Shown piece after piece: positions 51,501 to 59,507 of a stretch of 64,000 nt of DNA. The first letter of the stretch is position 1. Each line of letters begins with the position of its first letter. The DNA comes from Bacillota bacterium (GTDB taxonomy: Bacteria > Bacillota > Clostridia > Christensenellales > SZUA-584), in NCBI GenBank assembly GCA_023406895.1, contig JAEXTV010000001.1:1-64000 (forward strand). Reading direction: 5' to 3'. The translations under genes and the position numbers were made by a program. The notes under the pieces are model-generated. The model worked only from the letters and a program-made list of their open reading frames with translations. It searched no databases and had not been told where the DNA came from.

Positions 51501-54047
51501 ATGAGTATACATGATCGTGTCAGTGCAGGAAGCAGCGGGATTGACAGAATGATCGACAACCTCCGTTTGGGGGATAATGTTGTTTGGAAGGTCGATTCTG
51601 TTCATAATTATAAAAGGCTTGTTCGGTTGTTTGTGTCTGCCGCGCTGGCGGATAACCGCAAGGTGGTTTATGTGCGGTTTGGCACCCATGAAGCGCTTTT
51701 GGACGAGGATATGCGCATCAACGTTCATGAAATGGAAGCAGGCAAGGGCTTTGAGAATTTTACGACAGAAGTGTATCACATGATTGGTTTGGAGGGGAGA
51801 AAAACCTTCTACGTTTTTGACTGCCTGACTGATCTGCTGGCTTGCTGGCATTCCGATGTGATGGTCAAAAACTTCTTTAAAATCGTCTGCCCGTTTTTAT
51901 ATGAGCTGGACACGGTCGCCTATTTTGCACTGATGCGCAATGTTCATACGCTCGGGACCATCGCGGGCATCAGGGAGACCACACAGGTGCTTTTTGATGT
52001 TTTTCAAGCACAAGAGAATCTCTATATCCATCCTCTAAAGGTTTTCAACCGTTACTCACCGACCATGTTTTTGCCTCATTTGCTGCAGAATGAAGAGGTG
52101 CTCAGCATTACAAACAGCGCGGAAGCAGCAAGCCTGTTTTCTGATTTTGTCCATAAAGAAACGCGGCACGACTATTGGTACTCCATGTTTGCCGAGGCGG
52201 AAAAGGCGCTGGATCTTTGCAATGAAAAGAAAAATGAAATAAAGAGACGATTGATGTCGATGCTCATCGGCAATCAGTCAAGAATATTTGACCTTTGCGA
52301 CAAGTATTTTTCTCTTGCCGATATTTTGGGAATTGCTTCGAGAGAAATCGGCACCGGTTTTATCGGGGGCAAGAGCGTGGGCATGCTGCTGGCGCGCAAG
52401 GCGCTGGAGATTGAGGATGCCGAGCGTTTTTCAAAATACATGGAACCGCACGATTCGTTTTATATCGGTTCCGACGTTTTTTACACGTACATTGTTCAGA
52501 ATGATTGGTGGAAGCTGAGAACAAAACAAAAAACCCAAGATGGCTATTTTAAGTACGCGAAAGAGATCAAGGACAAACTGCTTCACGGCAAGTTTCCGGA
52601 AGATATTCAGGCACAGTTTATGCGGATGCTTGAATATTACGGGCAGTCACCCATTATTGTTCGGTCAAGCTCGCTGCTGGAGGACAACTTCGGCAATGCT
52701 TTTTCGGGCAAATACGAAAGCATTTTTTGTGTGAATCAGGGGACGCCGGAGGAAAGATACGACGCTTTTGAACAAGCTGTGCGAATTGTTTACGCCAGCA
52801 CAATGGACGAAGACGCGCTCGCCTATCGCATGAACAGAGGGCTGTTTCATAATGACGAACAAATGGCGATTTTGGTTCAGCGCGTATCGGGAGACTATTA
52901 CAACGATTATTTTTTCCCCCACATCGCGGGTGTGGGCAATTCTAAGAACCTGTATGTGTGGGACCAGAATATGGATGTGGATGCGGGGATGCTTCGCCTT
53001 GTCATGGGGCTCGGGACAAGGGCGGTTGACAGAACATCGGGCGACCATGTGCGCATCGTCTGTCTCGATGATCCGCTTCGGCGTTCGCCGATGCATTCCG
53101 CAGATCAGAAGAGATTTACACAGCATCATGCCGATGTGCTTTCGTTAAGCGAGAATATTTTAACGGAACGTAAAATAGAGGAACTGCTGGGCATTGATCT
53201 GAAAACGGATAAGAGCATTTTTTTCAAGCTCGATATCGAAACCATGAACCGGCTGCGTGAGCTGGGGTATGCGGACGTGAAACCGTCGTACATTTTGGAT
53301 TTTAATAAGATGCTGGCGGAATCGGGTTTTGCGAAGCTTATGAGGGATATTTTGGCTTTGCTGTCAAAAATATATGATTATCCGGTTGATATCGAATTTA
53401 CCGGCAATTTCACGCAGGATGGGCTCAAGGTGAATCTGCTGCAATGCCGGCCTCTTCAAACGAGAGGGCTTGGCAAATCGGTCAGCATTCCCAAAATTGC
53501 CGACATGAACGAGTGCTTCTTCTATTCGAACGGGAACTTCATGGGAGGGAACGTTCGGATGTCTATTGATCACGTCGTCATGGTGGATACAAAGGCTTAC
53601 CTTGAACTGTCGGAACAGGAAAAGCATCTGGTTGCCAGACAAATCGGGAAAATCAATACGGCGCTCAAGGGAAAAAACGTGATGCTGATAGGCCCTGGCC
53701 GCTGGGGAACCACCACCTCTTCGATCGGTGTTCCCGTGCATTTCGCGGAGATATGTAATATGTCGGTGATTTGTGAAGTGGCAGACGAGGCCTTGGGATT
53801 TTTGCCGGAGCTTTCATATGGAAGCCACTTCTTTCAGGATCTTGTAGAAATGCAGATATTTTATGTGGCTCTTTTTGCGGGCGAGAAAAATGTTGTTTAC
53901 AACCCCCAATATATTTTGTCAAATAAAAACCTATATCAAGATATATGTCCGTATGCCAAAAGCTTATCCGAAGTGATTTTTGTCTGCGAAACAAAGGCTT
54001 TGCAGATTTACTCTGATATTGTGTCGCAAAGAGTATTATGCAGGTAA
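51501..54047 (+). CDS. KaiC-like/PEP-synthase ATP-grasp fusion protein
   Basis: ATG 51501 follows GGGAGGAAAC, giving 848 residues. The first 220 residues look like a RecA/KaiC-fold domain (SGIDRMIDNLRLGDNVVWKVDS; FYVFDCLTDLLACW as a Walker-B-like strand) in which the Walker A loop is lost (DSVHNYKRLV). The middle (about 290-660) is the pyruvate-phosphate-dikinase/PEP-synthase nucleotide-binding domain: GFIGGKSVGMLLARKAL, SPIIVRSSSLLEDNFGNAFSGKYES, MAILVQRVSGDYY and NLLQCRPLQTR. The swivelling phospho-His domain and PEP-binding barrel are absent. The C-terminal part has GPGRWGTTTSSIGVPVHFAEI and YGSHFFQDLVE. It is probably not a normal PEP synthase; its reaction is unknown. Confidence 0.8.
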   Translation: MSIHDRVSAGSSGIDRMIDNLRLGDNVVWKVDSVHNYKRLVRLFVSAALADNRKVVYVRFGTHEALLDEDMRINVHEMEAGKGFENFTTEVYHMIGLEGRKTFYVFDCLTDLLACWHSDVMVKNFFKIVCPFLYELDTVAYFALMRNVHTLGTIAGIRETTQVLFDVFQAQENLYIHPLKVFNRYSPTMFLPHLLQNEEVLSITNSAEAASLFSDFVHKETRHDYWYSMFAEAEKALDLCNEKKNEIKRRLMSMLIGNQSRIFDLCDKYFSLADILGIASREIGTGFIGGKSVGMLLARKALEIEDAERFSKYMEPHDSFYIGSDVFYTYIVQNDWWKLRTKQKTQDGYFKYAKEIKDKLLHGKFPEDIQAQFMRMLEYYGQSPIIVRSSSLLEDNFGNAFSGKYESIFCVNQGTPEERYDAFEQAVRIVYASTMDEDALAYRMNRGLFHNDEQMAILVQRVSGDYYNDYFFPHIAGVGNSKNLYVWDQNMDVDAGMLRLVMGLGTRAVDRTSGDHVRIVCLDDPLRRSPMHSADQKRFTQHHADVLSLSENILTERKIEELLGIDLKTDKSIFFKLDIETMNRLRELGYADVKPSYILDFNKMLAESGFAKLMRDILALLSKIYDYPVDIEFTGNFTQDGLKVNLLQCRPLQTRGLGKSVSIPKIADMNECFFYSNGNFMGGNVRMSIDHVVMVDTKAYLELSEQEKHLVARQIGKINTALKGKNVMLIGPGRWGTTTSSIGVPVHFAEICNMSVICEVADEALGFLPELSYGSHFFQDLVEMQIFYVALFAGEKNVVYNPQYILSNKNLYQDICPYAKSLSEVIFVCETKALQIYSDIVSQRVLCR

Positions 54048-54116
54048 TCTGATTGCCGTAAGACAGTCGCCGCACAACACAGGCGGGCTTTTGTTTATTT
54101 CTGCTTCCTTAAGAAT

Positions 54117-54170
54117 TTTACACGGGCTTTACATGGCTTTGATTTGTCTTTTACAAAGCTCTTGTATACT
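54117..54170 (+). promoter_or_regulatory. Pho-box array and -10 element of pstS
   Basis: TTTACA occurs at 54117, 54128 and 54150, with TTGATT at 54139 and CTTGTA at 54161: five hexamers at exactly 11-nt intervals. This is the direct-repeat layout of PhoP-binding sites (TTAACA-like hexamers, 11-bp period) in Firmicutes. TATACT at 54165-54170 serves as -10, with no good -35, as expected of a PhoP-activated promoter. Confidence 0.75.
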
Positions 54171-54203
54171 CAGTCCAGATTTTAAATTCTTTAGGAGGAA
54201 TAC

Positions 54204-55139
54204 ATGAAGAAAGTTAGTTTATTGGTGATACTCGCGGCCATGATGCTTGTGGCGCTGGTCGGTTGCGGACAAGCCGCGTCCTCCCCGTCAGCTGAAAGCC
54301 CGGCTCCCTCGGCTGAAACAACGACTGCGGCGGCATCTTCGTCAGAAACGTCTTCTGCTGAGCCTGTGGTGCTCAACGTGGTCGGCTCCACATCGGTGGG
54401 CCCGGTTATCGAAGCTTTGGCTGAGAAGTACATTGCGGTTCATCCCAATGTCACGATTAACGTTCAGCAGCCCGGGTCGGGCGGCGGCGTGACAGCCACA
54501 GCGGATGGCAGCGCTGATTTGGGCATGGCATCCAGAAACTTAAAAGACGAAGAAACGGCGGCGACGCCGGATCTGCAGGCGCATGTGCTCTGCCTTGACG
54601 GTGTGGCGGTGATCGTGAACGCGGATAACAAGGTGACGGAACTGACGGCAGAGCAGATTAAAAAGATCTTCATGGGCGAGATCACCGACTGGTCTGAAGT
54701 CGGCGGCGACAAGGGCCCGATCACGCTTTACTCCAGAGACGAGTCTTCCGGCACGCGCGAAGCTTTTCAGACACTGTTCCTTGGCAAAGACGATGCGGGC
54801 GAAGAAATCAAGATTGACGACAAGAAGTGCCTGATCGTCGATTCCAACGGCTCGATGGGCTCCTCCGTGGAGGGCGATCCGATGGGTATCGGCTATATGT
54901 CTCTCGGCCTTGCGCCGAACTATAAGGTCGCTTCCGTTAAGATCGACGGTGTGGAGGCGACAATCGAAAATCTGGTAGGGGGCACCTACAAGTACTTCCG
55001 AAACTTCAACCTGCTGACCCTCGGTGATCCGGCGGGCGAAGTGAAAGCCTTCATGGATTACTGCATGACCGATGCCGAAGCGACGGCCTACATGGAAGGA
55101 AAGGGCTATGTGATGCCCTACGGTAAGACCTCATCTTAG
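54204..55139 (+). CDS. pstS: Phosphate ABC transporter substrate-binding lipoprotein PstS
   Basis: The 311-residue protein has a lipoprotein signal (KKVSLLVILAAMMLVALVGC) with the lipobox cysteine at residue 21, then a Ser/Ala/Pro-rich linker. The PstS domain follows with VVGSTSVGPVIEALAEKY, GSGGGVTATADGSADLGMASRNLKDEE, EIKKIFMGEITDWSEVGG-like text and YSRDESSGTREAFQTLFLG, the phosphate-binding loops. It captures phosphate outside the membrane for PstCAB. ATG 54204 follows TAGGAGGAA. Its downstream partners are separated from it by 1.8 kb of repeats and an IS. Confidence 0.97.
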   Translation: MKKVSLLVILAAMMLVALVGCGQAASSPSAESPAPSAETTTAAASSSETSSAEPVVLNVVGSTSVGPVIEALAEKYIAVHPNVTINVQQPGSGGGVTATADGSADLGMASRNLKDEETAATPDLQAHVLCLDGVAVIVNADNKVTELTAEQIKKIFMGEITDWSEVGGDKGPITLYSRDESSGTREAFQTLFLGKDDAGEEIKIDDKKCLIVDSNGSMGSSVEGDPMGIGYMSLGLAPNYKVASVKIDGVEATIENLVGGTYKYFRNFNLLTLGDPAGEVKAFMDYCMTDAEATAYMEGKGYVMPYGKTSS

Positions 55140-55149
55140 ATTCCAATCA

Positions 55150-55353
55150 GGAGACGGCTAAAAAAGGCCGTCTCTCAGGCTGCTGACAAAGTAACAAATA
55201 TCATTCCGAGCGAGCGTAAGCGATCGACTACGAAGTGGAGTGAAATCCCATGTTTAAAGCGTTTCAACATGGGATGCTCACGTCGCTACGCTCCTCAGCA
55301 TGACAGGTAGGGGTTTTTCATCAAGCTGGGAGACGGCAAAAAAGGCCGTCTCT
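55150..55353. mobile_element. MITE-like palindromic element flanked by duplicated terminator hairpins (copy B)
   Basis: A core of about 153 nt (55176-55328), on the opposite strand to copy A at 1047-1232, is bounded by the same ends (CAGCTTGATG and CAGCAGCCTG when read on the minus strand). It shares the long segment TGTCATGCTGAGGAGC and CGACGTGAGCATCCCATG. The flanks are two copies of the pstS terminator hairpin (55150-55175 and 55329-55353), GAGACGGC-A(n)-GGCCGTCTC, differing by a single base insertion. The flanking hairpin is unrelated to that of copy A. Confidence 0.75.
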
Positions 55354-55358
55354 TTTCT
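55329..55358 (+). terminator. pstS terminator, distal duplicate
   Basis: GAGACGGC (55330-55337) pairs with GCCGTCTC (55345-55352) and TTTTCTT follows. The proximal copy at 55150-55175 lacks the T-run because the element interrupts it. Confidence 0.75.
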
Positions 55359-55425
55359 TGTTATAAGAATACCCCATGTCATACCGGGAGTTCCATTTGC
55401 TATGTGAAGAATGGTGTTCTCAAAA

Positions 55426-55532
55426 GCCTTCTCCTAGAGGAGAAGGTGGTGCGAAGCACCGGATGAGGTGTCAATATCATAGTTATCACATGGCACACCT
55501 CATCAGTCGCCTGTCGGCGACAGCTTCTCCTC
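55426..55532. repeat. Palindromic intergenic repeat of the CACCTCATC type
   Basis: It contains CCTTCTCCTAGAGGAGAAGG (55427-55446), GGATGAGGTG (55461-55470) inverted against CACCTCATC (55496-55504), and AGTCGC/GCGACA-type and GCTTCTCCTC ends. Similar palindromes are common between genes in Clostridia. No gene is seen in it. Confidence 0.6.
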
Positions 55533-55611
55533 AAGTAAACACTGATTATCTCAATGTTTTGGTTAGTAAGGGCTTCGCCAGATATAAAATCGCATTATTT
55601 TATAGTCTAAA

Positions 55612-56822
55612 GCCCCCAATATCATCCCTTTTGTGGGGGGTAACTGCTTTTTGGGCGCAGTTACCCCTCAGATAGCTAAAAGCCCCCACTGAGTGCACAC
55701 ATATATAAATTTGCACTGGCAAACAGAAGATTTGCATGGCCAGTGTTTTTTGCTAAGCCTTTGTATCGCGCCCTACGCCATTTGAATATATCTTTTACGA
55801 TATGAAAGACATATTCCACCTTCCATCGAACGCTGGACTTTCGTCTCTCAAACTGTTTTTCCATTTGATAGCTCAATCCATTTCCATAATGGCGATTAAA
55901 CGTCCCCATTTGCCGATTGATTCGATAGTCTCGTTCTATCCCATCTTTCACATAGTTCTCCATCTTTAAATAGCCCGCATCGCCATATACGACAGTATCG
56001 TCTGTCCGGAGCAATTCGGGAGCAACCTTTATCTCTGCCAGATTTGCAGCTGTGACGCTGAGATGGTGTACATAGCCCGTTCCCGCATCAGCTCCTATAT
56101 GTGCACGCATCCCAAAGAACCACTTAGTGTTTTTTCTAACAGAGTGCATGTCGGGATCCAACTTCTTTTCAGCATTCTTCCGAGAGGAAGATGCCTCTAT
56201 GATTGTCGCATCGACGATTGTTCCGCCATGCATCATTTTGCCTTGAGATGACAGTCTGTCTCTAATATCAGAGAAGAGTTTTTGTTGTAAGCCGTTATCA
56301 TTAAGCAGCTTGCGAAATTTACAGAGGGTCGTTGCATCCGGCGTTTGCTCGCCATCATTAAAGTTTATCCCTAGAAACTGCTTCATTGCATAGCTGTCAT
56401 ATATTGCATCCTCGATGCCTTCGTCCGAAAGGCTAAACCATGTTTGAAGCAAAAGCATCCTAAGCATGCGCTCGATATCTTGCGGCTTTCGGCCTATTTT
56501 ACCTTCGGGATAATATGGCTTTATAATCTCTACCCAATTGCTCCACGGAACCACTGAGTTCATCTTATTTAAAAATTCTTCTCGCTTGGTTATTTTTCGT
56601 CTCTGAGAATACTCCAAATCCGTAAAACTACTTTGCTTGTGCATACTCTTCACCTCGTTTGCATTTTATCATATTTTGGAGATGAATTAATCATCGTTTA
56701 CTCAAGGAGAAACCTTAAGAAATACTTAAAACGGATATCACCTCCTTTAGACTTTCGGTCAGCTCAGTCCACCTAAGGGTAATTCTATTGCAGACCCCAT
56801 TTTGTCTCATATCAAAGGGGGC
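55612..56822 (-). mobile_element. IS5-family insertion sequence (ends uncertain)
   Basis: The element contains one transposase gene on the minus strand. Candidate imperfect terminal inverted repeats are GCCCCC...CTGC at 55612-55647 and its inverse GCAG...GGGGGC at 56790-56822. A second AAAGCCCCCA motif at the transposase stop (about 55679-55688) is an alternative left end. An 11-bp perfect hairpin GGGGTAACTGC/GCAGTTACCCC (55637-55667) lies just beyond the transposase stop. No unambiguous target duplication was found. It separates pstS from pstC. Confidence 0.45.
55676..56644 (-). CDS. IS5-family transposase
   Basis: ATG 56644 follows GAGGTGAAGAGT on the minus strand, giving 322 residues. The N-terminal DUF772-like region (WSNWVEIIKPYYPEGKIGRKPQDIERMLRMLLLQTWFSLSDEGIEDAIYDSYAMKQFLGI) precedes a DDE domain with GTIVDATIIEA (first Asp), VYGDAGY (second Asp) and KVEYVFHIVKD (Glu region). 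The frame is open throughout, so the enzyme may be active. Upstream codons GTG-AAG-AGT overlap the ribosome site. Confidence 0.93.
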   Translation of the reverse strand: MHKQSSFTDLEYSQRRKITKREEFLNKMNSVVPWSNWVEIIKPYYPEGKIGRKPQDIERMLRMLLLQTWFSLSDEGIEDAIYDSYAMKQFLGINFNDGEQTPDATTLCKFRKLLNDNGLQQKLFSDIRDRLSSQGKMMHGGTIVDATIIEASSSRKNAEKKLDPDMHSVRKNTKWFFGMRAHIGADAGTGYVHHLSVTAANLAEIKVAPELLRTDDTVVYGDAGYLKMENYVKDGIERDYRINRQMGTFNRHYGNGLSYQMEKQFERRKSSVRWKVEYVFHIVKDIFKWRRARYKGLAKNTGHANLLFASANLYMCALSGGF

Positions 56823-56833
56823 CTTCCTTTCAC

Positions 56834-56861
56834 TTTACGAGAACTTAACAAACGTTTAACA
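56834..56861 (+). promoter_or_regulatory. Pho-box array upstream of pstC
   Basis: TTTACG (56834), TTAACA (56845) and TTAACA (56856) are spaced exactly 11 nt. They match the PhoP direct-repeat pattern seen at pstS. TAAAAT (56893-56898) or TATAGA (56902-56907) could be the -10. It lies just beyond the right side of the IS. Confidence 0.65.
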
Positions 56862-56937
56862 TGCCCGTGCCGCAGCGCGAATACGGCGGAAGTAAAATAG
56901 GTATAGAGTCACAGTTTTATATAACAAGGTGGAAAGA

Positions 56938-57816
56938 ATGAAGAAACAAAAAATAAGGCTGGGTGAAAAGACCATTGAGAAAGTGATGCTCATATGTGCA
57001 TTCACCTCCGTGGCTGCCGTTCTGGTCATCACCTACGTGATTTTTGCCGAGGGCATCCCGCTTTTTAAACATGTTGGCGTGGGGGATTTTCTAACCGGAG
57101 CCGATTGGGACCCGGACGCCAAAATTCCGCAATACGGCATTCTGCCTATGATTACGGGCTCTGTCTATACAACCGCCATTGCGTTGGTTTTGGGAATCCC
57201 GATCGGGCTGGGCTGCGCGATCTTTCTCGCTGAAATTGCGCCCCGTAAGGTGTCGGCGGTTTTGCGCAAAATCATCGAGATACTCGCGGGTATCCCGTCC
57301 ATTGTCTATGGATTCTTCGGCTTGGTGGTCATCGTGCCGTTTGTGCGAGGTTTCAGACTCGGGCCGGGCCAAAGCGTGCTTGCGGCCGGGTTGATACTCG
57401 CCATTATGATACTGCCGACGATCATCACGATTGCCGAAGTCTCAATGCGGGCGGTGCCCAAAGCCTATAAGGACGGGTCCCTGGCGCTCGGCGCGTCTCA
57501 ATGGCAAACCATCAGGAAAGTGAGCCTGCCGACGGCCCGGTCGGGCATCATTGCCGGCATCGTGCTGGGTATAGGCCGTGCCATGGGTGAAACGATGGCG
57601 GTTATTCTCGTGGCGGGGAATACGCCGATTATTCCCGAATCGATTTTTCAGCCGGTACGAACGATGACGGTCAACGTTGTTCTGGATATGTCATACGCTG
57701 TGGTCGGATCAGATCATTACCGTGCGCTCTTTGCCACAGCGATTGCGTTGTTCATCTTCACCATGATCATCAACGCGGCTGTGATGCTGCTCAGCAGAAA
57801 GAGGGTGACTGCATGA
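56938..57816 (+). CDS. pstC: Phosphate ABC transporter permease PstC
   Basis: ATG 56938 follows AAGGTGGAAAG, giving 292 residues. Six membrane helices and the permease motif (EVSMRAVPKAYKDGSLALGASQWQTIRKVSLPTARSGIIAGIVLGIGRAMGETMAV) that docks on the ATPase are present. It forms the channel with PstA. The stop overlaps pstA by 4 nt. Confidence 0.97.
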   Translation: MKKQKIRLGEKTIEKVMLICAFTSVAAVLVITYVIFAEGIPLFKHVGVGDFLTGADWDPDAKIPQYGILPMITGSVYTTAIALVLGIPIGLGCAIFLAEIAPRKVSAVLRKIIEILAGIPSIVYGFFGLVVIVPFVRGFRLGPGQSVLAAGLILAIMILPTIITIAEVSMRAVPKAYKDGSLALGASQWQTIRKVSLPTARSGIIAGIVLGIGRAMGETMAVILVAGNTPIIPESIFQPVRTMTVNVVLDMSYAVVGSDHYRALFATAIALFIFTMIINAAVMLLSRKRVTA

Positions 57817-58694
57817 ATCAGGAAAAGTGGCTCACGAAAGAGATGGTTCTCGCCAACAGAGCCAAACAGAAAAGACGCCAGAATTTTATCTATTCGCTGC
57901 TGTATTTGGCTTCGTTTGCGGCGGTTGCGGTGCTCTTTCTGATTATCGGCTATATATTCGTCAACGGGCTTAAGGAAATTTCATGGGAGTTCCTCACGGG
58001 ACCGGTGAAAGACGCGGGACGGGAAGGCGGTATTTTCCCTGTGATCATCAACACGCTGTATTTTGTGGGGCTGGGCTTGCTTTTTGCGGCACCGCTTTCG
58101 ATACTCGCGGCTCTATATATGACCGAGTATTCACGGCAAGGCCCGCTGATTAAAGTCATACGCTTCTTTACGACGAATCTCGCAGGCATCCCGTCAATCA
58201 TATTCGGCTTGTTCGGGTTCATGGTGTTCAACAAATTCTTCGGTTGGGGGTATTCGCTGCTCAGCGGTGCGGCAACGGTCGCCGTTGTGATACTCCCGAC
58301 GCTGATCCGGACTTCCGAGGAAGCGATTATGACCGTGCCGGCGGGTTATAAAGAAGGCTCATTGGCCTTGGGCGCAACCAAGTGGCAGACGATGAGAAAA
58401 GTCGTGATACCGGCGGCGTCGCCCGGAATCATTAACGGGATTATCCTTGGCATGGGCCGCATATTCGGTGAAACAGCCGCGCTGATGTACACACTGGGGA
58501 TGGGGACCGAGCTTGTTAAAAATTTGTTTGGATCCGGCCGGTCGCTCGCACTTCATCTCTATGCCATGATTAAAGAAGTCTCAGCGGCCAAGGGCTACGG
58601 GACGGCTGTTCTGCTGGTGATGATTGTGCTGATACTGAATCTGATCGCCGGGATATTTGACCGCCGCATCAATCGATATAAGGAGAATCTCTGA
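57813..58694 (+). CDS. pstA: Phosphate ABC transporter permease PstA
   Basis: The 293-residue protein parallels PstC: six helices and the coupling motif EEAIMTVPAGYKEGSLALGATKWQTMRKVVIPAASPGIINGIILGMGRIFGETAAL. It overlaps pstC by ATGA and pstB by one base, so the three are translated together. Confidence 0.97.
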   Translation: MNQEKWLTKEMVLANRAKQKRRQNFIYSLLYLASFAAVAVLFLIIGYIFVNGLKEISWEFLTGPVKDAGREGGIFPVIINTLYFVGLGLLFAAPLSILAALYMTEYSRQGPLIKVIRFFTTNLAGIPSIIFGLFGFMVFNKFFGWGYSLLSGAATVAVVILPTLIRTSEEAIMTVPAGYKEGSLALGATKWQTMRKVVIPAASPGIINGIILGMGRIFGETAALMYTLGMGTELVKNLFGSGRSLALHLYAMIKEVSAAKGYGTAVLLVMIVLILNLIAGIFDRRINRYKENL

Positions 58695-59488
58695 TGAATA
58701 TAGCAGTGAAGGAACAAGAGACGGTAACGACCGGACACATAAAGGTGAAGGTGAACGCTTTAAACCTTTACTATGGCAGCTTTCAAGCCCTTAAGCATAT
58801 CAATATGGATATCTGCGAAAACGAGGTGACGGCGCTGATCGGCCCTTCGGGTTGCGGCAAATCCACATTCTTAAAATGCATCAACAGAATGAATGATTTG
58901 GTTCACGGATGCCGTGTGGAAGGCGACATTATAGTCGACGGAACGGATATATATAAGGATGGGGTCGATATCGCCTACCTGCGCAAGGAAGTCGGCATGG
59001 TTTTTCAAAAGCCCAACCCGTTTGAACTGACGATATACGATAACATCGCCTATGGCCCGAGAATTCATGGTCTGAGGGACAAAAAGAAGCTGGACCTCAT
59101 TGTGGAGCGCAGCTTGGCGCACGCGGCCCTCTGGGACGAAGTGAAAGACAGGCTGCACCAGTCTGCCATGGGGCTTTCAGGCGGCCAGCAGCAAAGGCTT
59201 TGTATTGCGCGCGTGCTCGCGGTGGAGCCGTCCGTCGTACTGATGGATGAGCCGACAAGTGCGCTTGACCCGATTTCCACGGGAAAGATTGAGGAGCTGA
59301 TCGGCGAGCTCAAAAAGGAGTACACCATCATCATCGTGACGCACAACATGCAGCAGGCAGCGCGCGTCTCGGACAAAACGGCGTTTTTTCTGCTCGGCGA
59401 TATGGTGGAGATGGGCGAGACGCGCCAGATTTTTCAGCTTCCGCGAGACAAACGGACAGAAGACTACATTACGGGCCGGTTCGGCTGA
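58694..59488 (+). CDS. pstB: Phosphate ABC transporter ATP-binding protein PstB
   Basis: The 264-residue ATPase has Walker A GPSGCGKST near residue 50, Q-loop MVFQKPNPFELTIYDNIAYGPRIHG, signature LSGGQQQR, Walker B VVLMDEPTSALDP and H-loop VTHNMQQAARVSD. All catalytic positions are intact. The short N-terminal extension before VKVNALNLYYG is usual. Confidence 0.98.
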   Translation: MNIAVKEQETVTTGHIKVKVNALNLYYGSFQALKHINMDICENEVTALIGPSGCGKSTFLKCINRMNDLVHGCRVEGDIIVDGTDIYKDGVDIAYLRKEVGMVFQKPNPFELTIYDNIAYGPRIHGLRDKKKLDLIVERSLAHAALWDEVKDRLHQSAMGLSGGQQQRLCIARVLAVEPSVVLMDEPTSALDPISTGKIEELIGELKKEYTIIIVTHNMQQAARVSDKTAFFLLGDMVEMGETRQIFQLPRDKRTEDYITGRFG

Positions 59489-59507
59489 ATAAATAAGGAG
59501 GATAGCC

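Noticed and set aside
55376..55675. 99-codon frame between the pstS terminator and the transposase
   Set aside because: It is mostly palindromic repeat sequence and ends within the IS margin; no ribosome site.
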